Source: Clostridiaceae bacterium (GTDB taxonomy: Bacteria; Bacillota; Clostridia; Tissierellales; Sporanaerobacteraceae). Taken from it: a stretch of DNA of 64,000 nt. Where the stretch lies: the NCBI GenBank assembly GCA_019391515.1, contig JAHXQP010000017.1, forward strand, positions 110,302 through 174,301. The letters run 5' to 3'. A program made the position numbers and the translations under genes. The notes below the pieces were generated by a model. That model was not told the DNA's origin. It worked only from the letters and a program-made list of their open reading frames with translations, and searched no databases. Positions 35,663-45,650 of the stretch are shown in pieces; within the stretch, counting starts at the first letter, position 1, and each line of letters starts with the position of its first letter.

Positions 35663-36847
35663 TTATTTATTCCATTTTAAAAGTCTTCTTTCTCCCTCTA
35701 ATTCCCTAATTTCAGATATATCTTGGCTAACTTCTAAAACTCCCTTATATTTTCCTTCACTATCCCTTAATGCAAAATATTGTATCAATACCATTTTTCC
35801 CTTTAAATTAATCCAGAACTTAGCCGAATCTTCTTTGCCACTGCGAAAACTCTCTACTATTTCTTCTACTATGTGTACACTTGCTGGTGGATGACAATTA
35901 CTTACGTCCCTTCCTATTATAGCAGGGGATCGTGGAAAAATTCTATCCTTTGGTCTAGTAAAATACTTCACCTTATTATTTTCATCAACAAATGTCAAAT
36001 CTACAGGTAATGCATTAAAAATCATTAGTATATCTTTAAAACTAAGTTCTCCAGTTTCTGTTCTAAATCTACCATCTTCAAGTATTTGTATATCTTCATT
36101 AGTATCTAAACTAATATTATCCTTTTCCATAAAAGGAAAACCATATTCAAGACTTTGTTTATGCATTTGATACCAGTCATCTTCACTTAAAACTTCACTA
36201 GCCGAAGGGAATAAAATTAGCTCCTCTTTATTTTTCAATCCCAACATGCCAAAGAATATATTTGCTATGGCCTTATTTAGCTCTTCTTCTGAGCTATCAT
36301 TACTTTCCAAGACTTTTATTCCATCCCTTATATCTTTTCTCACTACATCATGAAGTTCCCACATTATAGATAAACCATGAAACTTTGGCATAGCCTTTTC
36401 CATATATGGAAATAAAATATTTTCCTTTTTAATATAATGATCATTAAACATCTCTAATTCTTTTACCCTTGGTAGGAGCTTTTGTTTTTTTATCTCTAGG
36501 TCGCTTTCTTTTAATATTTCTTTAATCCCATCTGTTTTCTTCACCAAAGCTTCGTTTTCTTCTATTAGATCCTCTAGGAAATTATCATTATTAGGCTTTT
36601 CCCATCGATAATTTAATAAGCTCTTATGAAATACATTGATTACCTTATCTAAAACCTCTAGAATTTCACGGGGTTTAGTACCTTCTTCTATTAAATTATA
36701 AAATACTTCAAATGCATCTTGTGGCACTACACTCTCAATATCTTCCTTATATTCAATATACAACGCACTTCCATTTAGATTAGATTTAAGTCCTTTTACA
36801 TATTCAATTAATCTTTTTACTTTTTGGGATTGTTTTTTAGTACACAT
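35663..36847 (-). CDS. DUF438-hemerythrin-PAS protein
   Basis: 394 aa. The DUF438 domain covers about residues 10-75 (region GTKPREILEVLDKV), a hemerythrin-like HHE domain about 85-225 (FNDHYIKKENILFPYMEK, WELHDVVRKDI, KEELILFPSA), and a PAS domain about 270-394 with FVDENNKVKYFTR, GRDVSNCHPP and LEVSQDISEIRELEG. The set suggests a cytoplasmic sensor of oxygen, NO or redox state through di-iron and PAS sites, with no attached output domain. RBS AGGAGG lies 12 bp before the ATG. A decayed paralogue is at 9391-9960. The ric gene in this window has a related di-iron domain. Confidence 0.88.
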   Translation of the reverse strand: MCTKKQSQKVKRLIEYVKGLKSNLNGSALYIEYKEDIESVVPQDAFEVFYNLIEEGTKPREILEVLDKVINVFHKSLLNYRWEKPNNDNFLEDLIEENEALVKKTDGIKEILKESDLEIKKQKLLPRVKELEMFNDHYIKKENILFPYMEKAMPKFHGLSIMWELHDVVRKDIRDGIKVLESNDSSEEELNKAIANIFFGMLGLKNKEELILFPSASEVLSEDDWYQMHKQSLEYGFPFMEKDNISLDTNEDIQILEDGRFRTETGELSFKDILMIFNALPVDLTFVDENNKVKYFTRPKDRIFPRSPAIIGRDVSNCHPPASVHIVEEIVESFRSGKEDSAKFWINLKGKMVLIQYFALRDSEGKYKGVLEVSQDISEIRELEGERRLLKWNK

Positions 36848-36959
36848 TTAGCATTTGAACCTCCTTATTAGCTTATAGCGATATAAATATACCCTCATTA
36901 CCTTTATACCAAACAACTTCTTAATAATTTTTAATGCTTTAATTGAAAGTATTCATCCT

Positions 36960-37046
36960 TTAACCCCTCTTAGCAAGAATTCTCCCATCCTCTATAAGTA
37001 GTGGTAGTTCATATTCTTCTAAATACCTTGTGCTTTTGCTTCTCAT
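36960..37046 (-). CDS. Small peptide of unknown function (28 aa)
   Basis: ATG at 37046 with a strong AGGAGG 8 bp upstream; stop at 36960. The peptide reads from MRSKSTRYLEEYEL to ILAKRG, charged and without a membrane helix. The good RBS favours translation, but it might also be the remaining start of a longer lost gene. It lies between the DUF438 gene and the anti-sigma gene. Confidence 0.35.
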   Translation of the reverse strand: MRSKSTRYLEEYELPLLIEDGRILAKRG

Positions 37047-37113
37047 TTTGGAAACCTCCTGTTGATTATATTTCACTATAATCATATAGGTTAGGGGCTA
37101 AATAGTATCCATT

Positions 37114-37551
37114 TTACTTAGTCTTAATTTTGTATTTCTTTAAAAATATAAAGTTGCATATTAGTGAAATGATAAAAATTAAAACAAATATATATCCGAT
37201 TGGTATTAGTCCGAATGGCTCAACTAATGTCCCATCTGGCAAAACTTCTGCACCTATAACATTATAGGAAATGAAACAAATCATAGCTGCTAAAGCCGAA
37301 ATCAACATAGAACCTTTTGTAAATGAAACCCTTTTATCTTTATTCCATTTTGCTGAGATATTTTCCATTAATTTAACCTTCCCATCTGAAATAGTTGGAT
37401 TCTCGAAATCCATTTTAAGTTTTTTCAATTCATCTACGCATTGTGGACAGTTAGCTAAATGCTCTTCTATCAACGAAGAACTTTCTTTACTACAAACTTT
37501 ATCGTAATACAATGGTAACAAATCTCTAATAACTTCACATGATAATCTCAT
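37114..37551 (-). CDS. Zinc-finger (zf-HC2) anti-sigma-type membrane protein
   Basis: 145 aa. The cytoplasmic N-terminus has the zf-HC2 pattern: C5 in MRLSCEVI, then H31 in EEHLANCPQC with C34 and C37. Two hydrophobic segments follow (about 82-98 and 117-137). Its ATG overlaps the stop of the ECF sigma gene (ATGA). This is the standard sigma/anti-sigma arrangement, in which the membrane protein holds the sigma factor inactive until a signal comes. Confidence 0.88.
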   Translation of the reverse strand: MRLSCEVIRDLLPLYYDKVCSKESSSLIEEHLANCPQCVDELKKLKMDFENPTISDGKVKLMENISAKWNKDKRVSFTKGSMLISALAAMICFISYNVIGAEVLPDGTLVEPFGLIPIGYIFVLIFIISLICNFIFLKKYKIKTK

Positions 37552-38024
37552 ATCAACCTCTCCTTTAATTTTATTCTTGCACGATGATAAGTGACTCTTG
37601 CCCAGCTTTCTGTTTTCCCAAACAATTCAGCTATTTTTAAAAATGATAAATCTCCAAAAAAGCGCAATGTAAATACTTCTTTATACGGTTCTTCTAAGTT
37701 ATGAAGTATTTTATGAATTTCAAACGCGCTTTCATCATCAACTAATATTTGTTCAAAATCAGAATAAAAAACATCGGTTATATCTTCAACGCCTTCAAAA
37801 TTGTTTTGTTCTTTCTTTAAATATGAAAAGTATGAGTTTTTAGCAATTTGGCAGAGCCAAACACTCATCTTACAATTCCCTTTGAAATTATCAATATTTT
37901 TTAATGCTTTAAAAAATGTTTCTTGTGTTATATCCTCTGCAATACTTTCATTTTTAGAAAGACATAACACGTATCTATATACATCCTTGAAATATTCGGA
38001 GTATATTTCTTCAAATTCCGTCAC
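37548..38024 (-). CDS. ECF sigma factor (RpoE-like)
   Basis: 158 aa if the GTG at 38024 is used (GGCGGTGAG 2-6 bp upstream); an ATG 18 bp further up has no RBS. Region 2 includes DVYRYVLCLSKNESIAEDIT and FFKALKNIDNF, WLCQIAKNSYFSYLKK, and region 4 includes LEEPYKEVFTLRFFGDLSF and WARVTYHRARIKLKE. It is paired with the zinc-finger anti-sigma downstream. On the minus strand TGTAAC (38074-38069) some 50 bp upstream looks like an ECF-type -35, which would fit self-activation. The regulon is unknown. Confidence 0.88.
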   Translation of the reverse strand: MTEFEEIYSEYFKDVYRYVLCLSKNESIAEDITQETFFKALKNIDNFKGNCKMSVWLCQIAKNSYFSYLKKEQNNFEGVEDITDVFYSDFEQILVDDESAFEIHKILHNLEEPYKEVFTLRFFGDLSFLKIAELFGKTESWARVTYHRARIKLKERLI

Positions 38025-38074
38025 ATTCTCACCGCCTTTCATATATAAGACTGCCAAAATCGTATTTCGTTACA

Positions 38075-38737
38075 ACATTTCACAAAAATTTATTACACAT
38101 TATTCTACAAGACATGTCATTATATAAAATTCTAACTATCCCTTCTGATTATTCCACTTTCTTCCGTTATCACTCACATTACCTTTACCCTTTTTTTACC
38201 CTCAAACCCCAGCATATTGTGGTCAAGGCCTATTATTTCTACTTCAAACTATAATATACTATCAGAATTATAGTCTCCATATGAGTTGGGACAAAAGTAT
38301 GATAATATTACACAGAAATAGGGAGTTTTGCGTATTAGTATTCCCCTCTTGGATACTTTAGCGAAATACTCTATATTTCAATAAAACTCATTTATCTTCC
38401 TAAGCCTTTAATTTTACAGAGTATTATTGATTTACGTGAAAACTACATACCCCATGCAAATCCATTCGCATATACTCCTTACAGCTTTTCTTACGCAAAT
38501 GATATAAAACATTCCCCCTTACTCTTCATTGTCTGATAAGAGTAAATCCTTAAGCCATTTACGTAAATTATTTACCTTTTTTAAATTCCATAATCTTATT
38601 TACAACTATAAGATAATTGATGCCTCAAAGCTTCATTGGGCAATTTGCAAAAAAGATTTCTGGGAATGGTGCAAATGTTGGAGAAATAATCTGTACCTCA
38701 TCATTCATGTATGGTATTTGATGCCAAACCCCTTCAT
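38075..38737. other. Intergenic stretch without a recognisable gene
   Basis: I see no gene with a credible start, RBS or family match here; short frames on both strands are AT-rich noise. A T-rich, low-complexity stretch lies near 38190. The sequence may be worn-down remains of earlier genes. Confidence 0.5.
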
Positions 38738-39352
38738 TTAATAACTTCTTAGAAATAATTCTGATATATCTGATATTTCTCCACTAGATATTAATATGGG
38801 CTCTAAGATTTTTCCATTAAATTCTTCATTAGCTATTAGTCTCGTGTTAAATCCTAGTTCCAATGAATGAAATAAAGTATTAATTTCACCCATCTTAGGC
38901 TCTAATTCAGTAATGACAACTAGATTAATTTTGGGAGATGTAAATATTATTTCAGCTGAATCTTTATCCATGTAACCGTAAATGCACATTGCTGTAGGTA
39001 TACACTTTTTAATTACCCTAGTAATTGTTTCGTCTTTAAATCCATAGTTTAATTCAGCTTCATGAAAAGCAACATCAATTGCATAAATATGTTCCCCTTC
39101 TTCATCCATTGAAATTCCATGTAGATCAACCTCTGCCTGTACAAGTAGTTGCTCTAGGGAATTATGCTTATATATAAAATATCCATACTTAGTTTTAAAA
39201 TACTCATTAGTTTTTTTCCATTATCTCATGTATTTTATCTACATTCTTCAATCCCACTTAGGAGATACCTTCCAGTTTATCTGCACTATTTGACATTCTT
39301 TAACATGACGTAACCAAGAATACGGTAATGATTCTCCAATTTCAATCTTCAT
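38738..39352 (-). pseudogene. Frameshifted gene of unknown family
   Basis: The ATG at 39352 starts MKIEIGESLPYSWLRHVKE and a frame that ends near 39256; the protein continues in a second frame (LKNVDKIHEIMEKN) and then a third from about 39215 to the stop at 38738 (YGYFIYKHNSLEQLLVQAEV, HIYAIDVAFHEAELNYG, FTSPKINLVVITELEP). Joined, it would be about 200 residues. Two single-base changes (near 39256 and in an A-run near 39213) break it. Conserved-looking acidic and His residues (AEVD, AIDVAFHEAE) suggest a nuclease-like enzyme, but I do not recognise the family. Confidence 0.65.
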
Positions 39353-39746
39353 ATTAATCCCAACCCTTTTTTAATAAATGTTATTTCTATTATAACTGAA
39401 TTTAGCAAATGAATAGCTAACAATTGTATTTAAGCTCATATAATCAAACCATGCTGCTATATCAATATACCTCTCTCATCATCCCATCCTATTTATTCCT
39501 AATAGCCCTATCAAGTACCATTATAAGAGTTATTTTTTCTTTATCAAACTTTATATTTTCCAGATAGACTAATATCTTTAAACCTTTATCCAAAGGTAAT
39601 TACTATAAATCCTATTTAGTCCCATAACCATTTTGGACAATCACATGTGGTTATAGTAAAATATAGTCAATAGTAGGTTAGTGGAATGACAAGCAAAATT
39701 TTTCAAAAATACGAGAGTTAATTTAATCATTGAAAGGATGTTAATT
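39353..39746. other. Intergenic stretch without a recognisable gene
   Basis: Nothing convincing is coded here. The last part holds the promoter region of the GIY-YIG gene (AAAGGATG RBS at 39733-39740). Confidence 0.5.
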
Positions 39747-40646
39747 ATGGTTACAAGGGGAAAAAATATAAATCTATTTTTGATGGATGGAACAACAAAA
39801 GGAAGAATTAAATGCACTTTAGCTAATTGGACAGGAGTTGCCTACAAAATACCACGCACAGAACTAGATAAGTGTAAAGGACGGGACGATCTATGCCAGA
39901 GTGGCGTATACTTTTTATTTGGCACATCAGATCAGGACGATGACAATATGGTATACATTGGTCAAGCTGGAGTACGAAAAAGCGGTGAAGGTCTGCTTTG
40001 CCGCTTGATTGAGCATAGACGAAATCCAGATAAAGATTATTGGACGGAAGCCGTTATATTTACTACATCCAATAATTCATTTGGTCCTACAGAAATAAGC
40101 TATCTTGAAAACCGTTTCTGCGGGCTTGCTACAGACACTGACCGATATGTAGTTAAAAATGGCAATGAACCCACTTCAGGTAATATAACAGAAGAAAAAG
40201 AAAGCGAACTTGAAGAGTTCATTGATTATGCCAAAATTGTAATGGGAGCTCTTGGATATAAGTTATTTGAACCACTAACAGATAAACCCAAATCTACTGC
40301 ATCCATAGAATCACCTAAAGAAGAGTTGCTTCTATTTCTGAAACGAAAAAGCCGTAAAAGTAATCTCGTAATTGAGGCAAGCTGCAAACAAACAAGTGAA
40401 GGCTTTGTCGTCTTGAAAGGCAGTTCTATTGAAACTATAGATTCTAAAAGTATTCCACCTGGTGTTAAAAAGCGTAGACAAAAAGCTAAAATAGATAAAA
40501 ATGGAATTTTACAGGAGGATATCTTATTCCGTAGCCCATCATATGCTGCTGGCTTTGTCATTGGTGGCCATGTCAATGGTCTTACAGAATGGAAAACGAA
40601 AGATGGAGTATCACTAAAAGATATTGAAAACAGTAAAAACAATTGA
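39747..40646 (+). CDS. GIY-YIG nuclease-domain protein with DUF4357
   Basis: 299 aa from the ATG at 39747 (GAAAGG 9 bp upstream); the ATG at 39738 is too close to the RBS. The GIY-YIG core (about 50-140) has SGVYFLFGTS and MVYIGQAG, the His in LIEHRR and the Glu in SYLENRFC. A DUF4357 domain fills the C-terminal half, with EGFVVLKGSSIE and FRSPSYAAGFVIGG. Such proteins are common accessory genes, often with restriction or defence systems; the fusion may cut or bind DNA. It lies between a broken gene and an FRG-domain relic, which supports a decayed defence or mobile locus. Confidence 0.85.
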   Translation: MVTRGKNINLFLMDGTTKGRIKCTLANWTGVAYKIPRTELDKCKGRDDLCQSGVYFLFGTSDQDDDNMVYIGQAGVRKSGEGLLCRLIEHRRNPDKDYWTEAVIFTTSNNSFGPTEISYLENRFCGLATDTDRYVVKNGNEPTSGNITEEKESELEEFIDYAKIVMGALGYKLFEPLTDKPKSTASIESPKEELLLFLKRKSRKSNLVIEASCKQTSEGFVVLKGSSIETIDSKSIPPGVKKRRQKAKIDKNGILQEDILFRSPSYAAGFVIGGHVNGLTEWKTKDGVSLKDIENSKNN

Positions 40647-41155
40647 TATCTTAAACAATGATAATAAGGGTTTCCCCACATTGGCAACTCCGTAAAGTAA
40701 CCATAGTAAAAAATTCAATGTCTAGAAACCCTTTGTTCTTTTATAAAAACTTTTAATTTTTCCTTATTTCTTATGAATAACATCTAATTCTTGCTCATAT
40801 ATTTTTGGCCTTCCTTGAACCTTTCCCTTATCTTTTTCCATATTTGAATCCAGTTATTAGTTCCAATTTTCATAGGATATAAGATGAGTTCCCATGATTT
40901 ATTTAACTGAAATCTAAGTGGATTTTATAGGAGAAGCAACTGTATGTTCTTTTTACTCTATCCACTTCAACATATCCCATTTCACACCAAAACTTAAACC
41001 CACTATGATTCTTTTCTACTCCTTAAATTCTTAACTTTATACCGTTTTTCTTCACAAGTCATTAAATCTAAATAAATTAATAATTCAAATAGTTTCACAA
41101 GGCTTGGGCAAATCAATATCACCATTCATATGTAATACATATCCTAATACTGGAA
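40647..41155. other. Intergenic stretch with weak gene debris
   Basis: On the minus strand, around 40767-40840, a short frame encodes MEKDKGKVQGRPKIYEQEL, which resembles the tail of a resolvase/invertase or transposase, but there is too little to name it. No intact gene is present. Confidence 0.35.
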
Positions 41156-41521
41156 GTGGGGACTAAAATGAGTAATGTGGATGAACCGGTTGTAGATCTC
41201 TACTTTGGTCCCAATGCACAAATACTCGGCACTACAAAACCAGCTGCAGTAATCGGGCCTATGAACAGCTCGAGGATAGTAGCCCAAAGGGGAACTTTCA
41301 CTGTATTTCCACATGTTGCAGATGTTACGGCTCTTAACCTGTTTACTGATGCTAATAAATATTTATTAAAAGTTTGCATTGCTGCAGAAAGCATCGACTT
41401 AATCAAGAAACAATTAACATGTTATGGAATAACAAGATTCGCACTATTTCCAGATCTTTACAATATTGCAGGTGAGATTAATCTTGAGCTAATGCAGGAA
41501 GGTCAGATACATCCATCTTAA
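41156..41521 (+). pseudogene. FRG-domain protein, C-terminal remnant
   Basis: The 121-codon frame contains the end of an FRG domain: DEPVVDLYFGPN corresponds to the usual NPLVALYFA, followed by SSRIVAQRGTFTVFPH and YGITRFALFPDLYNIAGEI. The N-terminal half with the FRG Arg motif is missing and no RBS precedes it. FRG proteins are often found in defence islands. The gene is a truncated relic. Confidence 0.65.
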
Positions 41522-42017
41522 TCAGGATAAAATATTTATGAAATAAGCAATATTCGCTGTCCTACTAATCTATTCTATCGGATAAGAAAGGAGGTACCGT
41601 GTATAATTCTCATAGCTTTTTCTTCCCGTTCTCTTTCTAAATCCTCTTGAATTTCCAGTAATTCATTTGTTTCTAAAACTAATTATGCTGCAATCCACAA
41701 CACCTCCTTCGCAATTGAAATAATTGTTAATAACTATTCCACTTCCCCTTGGTTGGAAATTGGGTACTAGCATCATCAGCTATTCTTAGCCATAAAAAAA
41801 GGAGCTAAGTTTATTTGGTCTTTAATTGACCTAGACTTCGCCCTTTTAATTTTTATATTTATTTTGGGTTTACATAGAATAAATGCATCAGGATTTTGTA
41901 TGTTAATTTCACTAAAGCTTTTTAATAATTTCCACTTATTTTTATTGCCTGATTTTGTGCAGGCTATTCACACCTATTCAATATTCTTCTTAAAGTCACT
42001 TCGTCTCACTAGCGATT
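41522..42017. other. Intergenic stretch; terminator-like hairpin at about 41797-41850
   Basis: No gene is seen. On the minus strand a long imperfect stem (AAAGGGCGAAGT with ACTTAGCTCCTTT, containing an inner GGTC...GACC) is followed by TTTTTTT at about 41797, a probable terminator for the ABC operon upstream on that strand. Confidence 0.55.
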
Positions 42018-42752
42018 CTATATATCTTGACGATTAACAATTACTAAACCCAGACTATAAAATAGTAATGAAGATATAATTGTAATTATGTATCCCAAAA
42101 TCATAAAATTTCTCGGTAATGCAACTGGTTGACTTAAAATAAAGGAAGCTGTCCAAGGTAATATAAATGGCAATATTCCCGTCAATTGGGTTGCTGAAAT
42201 TCCAACTGCTACTATTCCTAATGTTGATACAATTGAAGGAATATAGGATGATTTTTGAAATATAGATATAGGTACTAATAATGCAAGTGAAAGAAAACTA
42301 AGCAAGGAAGATTTTAAAAAATGAATTCCAAAATCATAAAACCTCATAACTAAATCAGTTGTAGGAAATATCACCAATGACCCTATATAAGTCACTAAAT
42401 ATACTATTAGAACCATCAATAAATGGCTAAATAACCATACTATCACCTTACTTACAATAAAAATATTTCTATTAACCATAGCTGACATATAATTTACAAT
42501 TGTCCTTTCCGTATATTCACTATTAATCATAAATGTATAAAGTATTCCGCTAATTACTGGTATAATCAAGAAAATCAATATGGTATCTATTGAAAGAATC
42601 CAGTGTTCCATGCCTAATTCTCTAACTCTTATATTTATAAATATATCTTTAAGTACAATTAAGCTTATAAATAAAAAAATAGTTATCAAAGAAGTTTTTA
42701 GTAAATTTTTATGTCTAATCTTTTTCCATTCAACAATTATCCCATTCTTCAA
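42018..42752 (-). CDS. ABC-2 type permease (BcrB/LanE-like)
   Basis: 244 aa with six predicted helices and the typical start NGIIVEWKKIRHKNLLKTSL, a basic stretch before helix 1. It overlaps the ATPase gene by 4 bp (ATGA), so both are made together. With the BcrA-like ATPase it forms a transporter of the bacitracin/lantibiotic self-protection type, and a two-component system is encoded just upstream. Confidence 0.87.
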   Translation of the reverse strand: MKNGIIVEWKKIRHKNLLKTSLITIFLFISLIVLKDIFINIRVRELGMEHWILSIDTILIFLIIPVISGILYTFMINSEYTERTIVNYMSAMVNRNIFIVSKVIVWLFSHLLMVLIVYLVTYIGSLVIFPTTDLVMRFYDFGIHFLKSSLLSFLSLALLVPISIFQKSSYIPSIVSTLGIVAVGISATQLTGILPFILPWTASFILSQPVALPRNFMILGYIITIISSLLFYSLGLVIVNRQDI

Positions 42753-43666
42753 TTATCATCACCACCTGTAATCTTTTTAAAATAGTCTTCTAGACTTTCA
42801 TTTTGTGTATTGATTTGAAATACATCAATACCATTATTTGTTAATAGTCGATTAATTTCATTTGTTTTATCATCTAATCCGAAAACTCTAATTTTCCTAT
42901 TACTTATAACTATATAATTTGGATTATCATAGTTTTCTTCTAACAATCTTGCTGAATCATATACATTGGAAACTACATAAGATGTATATTGCTCACATTT
43001 ATTTCTAATGTTCTCCATAGAAGATTCTTCTATAACTTTACCCTTTTCAATAAAAGCAATGTCATCAGCAATTTTTTCAACTTCAGATAGTATATGGCTA
43101 GAAATTAAAATAGTCTTGTTGAACTCCTTACATAAATTTATTAAGATACTTCTTATTTCAACAATGCCCATTGGATCTAATCCATTAGTAGGTTCATCTA
43201 GAATTAATATCTCTGGCTCATGTAATAAGGCATTAGCTATTCCAAGTCTTTGTTTCATTCCCATTGAAAATGAATCAAAAGTTTTGTTTGAACTACTCTC
43301 AAGACCAACTAAATCTAGAGCCTTTTCTATAGCACCTTTTTCAGTAACCCCCCTTATTAAAGCAAATAATTCTAAATTTTCTCTTGCTGATAAATTAGAA
43401 TAAAAAGCTGGAGTTTCAATCATAGACCCAATCGTGGAAAACTGTTCCTTGTTTTTATAGTTCATGGGAGAACCTTTAATATAAATTTTACCAATACTAG
43501 GAAATGTAAGCCCCAAAATAGATTTCATAATAGTAGTCTTTCCAGCTCCATTTCTTCCTAAAAGACCATAAATTCTGCCTTTTTTAATCCTTAATGAAAC
43601 ATCGTCTAAGGCTAAAAAACCATTATATTCTTTTTGTAATCTTTTTACTTCAATAATATTTTCCAT
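42749..43666 (-). CDS. ABC transporter ATPase (BcrA/LanF-like)
   Basis: 305 aa. Walker A GRNGAGKTT, Q-loop MIETPAFYSN, signature FSMGMKQRLGIA, Walker B ILILDEPTNGLD and H-loop LISSHIL are intact. The E-loop (IET in place of the usual Q) and the C-terminal ESLEDYFKKITGG are typical of LanF/BcrA ATPases that confer immunity to lantibiotics or bacitracin. The partner permease overlaps downstream. The nearby kinase/regulator pair (43735-45338) probably controls it. Confidence 0.92.
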   Translation of the reverse strand: MENIIEVKRLQKEYNGFLALDDVSLRIKKGRIYGLLGRNGAGKTTIMKSILGLTFPSIGKIYIKGSPMNYKNKEQFSTIGSMIETPAFYSNLSARENLELFALIRGVTEKGAIEKALDLVGLESSSNKTFDSFSMGMKQRLGIANALLHEPEILILDEPTNGLDPMGIVEIRSILINLCKEFNKTILISSHILSEVEKIADDIAFIEKGKVIEESSMENIRNKCEQYTSYVVSNVYDSARLLEENYDNPNYIVISNRKIRVFGLDDKTNEINRLLTNNGIDVFQINTQNESLEDYFKKITGGDDN

Positions 43667-43725
43667 TTTTCTCCCTCCTTACTTTTAATTATATATTTGA
43701 AAGGTTGCCAAATAATAGTCAATTA

Positions 43726-43750
43726 AAAAAGACTCTAAAGAGCCTTATTT
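43726..43750 (-). terminator. Small terminator after the kinase gene
   Basis: On the minus strand AGGCTC-TTTA-GAGTCT (one G-U pair) is followed by TTTTTT at the end of the kinase gene, just before the ABC operon. It may separate or attenuate the two units. Confidence 0.6.
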
Positions 43751-44640
43751 ATATCTAAAGTAAAGGAAGAACCTTTTCCTTCTTCACTTTTGTATTTCAA
43801 TAATATACTAGATTTATCTGTCAATTCCTTTACTATAGCAAGTCCTAATCCACTTCCTTGAGTATTCCTAGATTGATCAACTTTATATAATCTATCCATA
43901 ATCATATCCTTAGAATCCTCAGATATTCCTATTCCATCATCATTTATTTTTATTTGTATCATATCTTCTTTTTCTATTAAAGCAATAGTTATTTCCCTAC
44001 ATTTACTATGGATTACAGCATTTTTAATCAAATTATCTAAAATTCTTTCATATGATTTCACATCTAATATAGTAACAATACTTTCTTCTGGAATATTTAC
44101 TCTATATTTAATATTATGTTTCTCTAATATAGGTACCCACGATATAAAAACTTTTCTAGTTTCCTCACATATATTGCAAGATTGATTTTCTAATATATAT
44201 TCTCCTGATTCTAACTGAAGTAATTGAAATAGTTCATTTATATATTCTTTTAACTTATAAGTTTTATCTAGTGCAATTTTAAAATACTTTTCTCTTTCAT
44301 TTCCATCTACTAACCCTTTATCTATAGCTTCTAAATAACCTAAAAGTGAAGCTATGGGAGTCTTTATATCATGGGATAAACTTGTAAGCATTCTCTTGTT
44401 TCGCTGGTTTAACCTCTTTATCTGAATAATATCATTTTGATTTTTTCTTATTATTTTATTAATAAGATAGTATATTTCTGAATATTCATCATTTGGAGGA
44501 ATTACTCCTCGTTTACCATAGTCCCCCAATTCTACTTCCTTTAAAAGGTTTATTAACTGAATTAATCTTTTCTTTTCCATATATCTTTTATAGATTAAAT
44601 AGATGATAACAATAAACATAATAACAGTTAATAATATCAT
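43735..44640 (-). CDS. Sensor histidine kinase (small-kinase type)
   Basis: 301 aa. One N-terminal helix (about 3-20) precedes a short linker; the phosphorylated His is in LSHDIKTPIASLLGYLEAI (about residue 92). The ATPase domain has NLIKNAVIHS, NDDGIGISEDS and GSGLGLAIVKELT. The extracellular part is nearly absent, like intramembrane-sensing kinases that work with ABC transporters. The start overlaps the regulator's stop by one base (TAATG). Confidence 0.92.
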   Translation of the reverse strand: MILLTVIMFIVIIYLIYKRYMEKKRLIQLINLLKEVELGDYGKRGVIPPNDEYSEIYYLINKIIRKNQNDIIQIKRLNQRNKRMLTSLSHDIKTPIASLLGYLEAIDKGLVDGNEREKYFKIALDKTYKLKEYINELFQLLQLESGEYILENQSCNICEETRKVFISWVPILEKHNIKYRVNIPEESIVTILDVKSYERILDNLIKNAVIHSKCREITIALIEKEDMIQIKINDDGIGISEDSKDMIMDRLYKVDQSRNTQGSGLGLAIVKELTDKSSILLKYKSEEGKGSSFTLDINKAL

Positions 44641-45338
44641 TATTCTACCCTCCAGCGATACCCCAGTCCATATACTGCTTCAATAGAACCACCATAAACT
44701 TCTCCATCCATAAATACCTTTTTTCGTAATTTACTGATAAAAGATACCATATTCTTTTCATCATAAGAATCGTACTGTTCAAATCCCCAAATCTGATCAT
44801 AAAGTTGTTCTTTTGTAAATATTTGATTTTCATTAGCCATAAGAAATAACAATAAATCAAATTCTTTATTAGATAAGGAAATTTCCCTAAAATTTACTTT
44901 TAGAGTCCTATGATAGCTATTTAACTCAATATTTCCATATTTAATAATTCCTTTCTCCGGTTCTTGATTATAAGTATTTGCTCGTCTTATAATTGAATTA
45001 ACTCTTGCTAAAAATTCATCAATACCAAAGGGTTTTGTCAAATAATCATCTGCTCCTAATTTAAGGCCCTTTACCTTATCTCTTTCTTCACTTTTAGCAG
45101 TCAACATTAGAACAGGGACATTACTAATTTCTCTTATACCTTTTATTATAGAAAATCCATCCACTTCTGGCAACATTATATCTAAAACGACCAGGTCGAA
45201 TTTGACTTCTTTCATCTTTTCCAATCCTAAAATTCCATTCTCTACATATACTGGTTGATAATTTTCCTTACTCAGACAATTCACAAGTAATCTTCCTAGA
45301 TCAATATCATCATCAATAATTAAAGCCCTATGTTTCAT
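44640..45338 (-). CDS. OmpR-family response regulator
   Basis: 232 aa from the ATG at 45338 (GAGGTG 8 bp upstream). The receiver domain has IIDDDIDLG, VVLDIMLPEV (phospho-Asp about residue 53), MLTAK and LTKPFG; the winged helix shows SNKEFDLLLFLMANENQIF and the end EAVYGLGYRW. It is the partner of the kinase at 43735-44640 and the likely regulator of the BcrAB-like transporter downstream. Confidence 0.93.
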   Translation of the reverse strand: MKHRALIIDDDIDLGRLLVNCLSKENYQPVYVENGILGLEKMKEVKFDLVVLDIMLPEVDGFSIIKGIREISNVPVLMLTAKSEERDKVKGLKLGADDYLTKPFGIDEFLARVNSIIRRANTYNQEPEKGIIKYGNIELNSYHRTLKVNFREISLSNKEFDLLLFLMANENQIFTKEQLYDQIWGFEQYDSYDEKNMVSFISKLRKKVFMDGEVYGGSIEAVYGLGYRWRVE

Positions 45339-45364
45339 AATATTCACCTCATTGTAAATTTTAT

Positions 45365-45650
45365 TTATTCCTTAGAAAAACAGGTACTCAAAGAGCTGTT
45401 GTCTTTACGAAAATACTGTAAAACGCTTTCATAAGGAGCCTTGTTAGGTGAATTAAAATGTATAAGATATTCTTCACCTTTATAATAATACAAAATCCAA
45501 TCGTGTCTACAAATAAATTCTAATTCTCTTTCATTATTACATGTTTGCCTCAAAGCAAATTCTATAATTTGCAAAATAGTACTTTTACCAGTTTCTCTAC
45601 CACCTATTATGCAATTTAATGATTCTGAACTAGAAATATTGTCATAATTA
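45365..45650 (-). pseudogene. Fragment of an AAA/SMC-type ATPase gene
   Basis: About 95 codons encode LNCIIGGRETGKSTILQIIE, a Walker A-type P-loop of large AAA or RecF/SMC-like ATPases, then FICRHDWILYYYKGEEYLIHF and a stop. Nothing else of the gene follows. Its frame is fused upstream to the tail of an unrelated membrane gene, so the junction near 45650 is a recombination scar. Confidence 0.65.

Noticed and set aside
38529..38741. 70-codon plus-strand frame
   Set aside because: No RBS, biased low-complexity composition and convergent overlap with a broken gene; no sign of selection.
40226..40687. 153-codon minus-strand frame
   Set aside because: It is antisense to the GIY-YIG/DUF4357 gene, whose domains are clear; no independent evidence.
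44645..44860. 71-codon frame within the response regulator
   Set aside because: It is the same DNA read in another frame on the same strand; the OmpR-type reading is far better supported.
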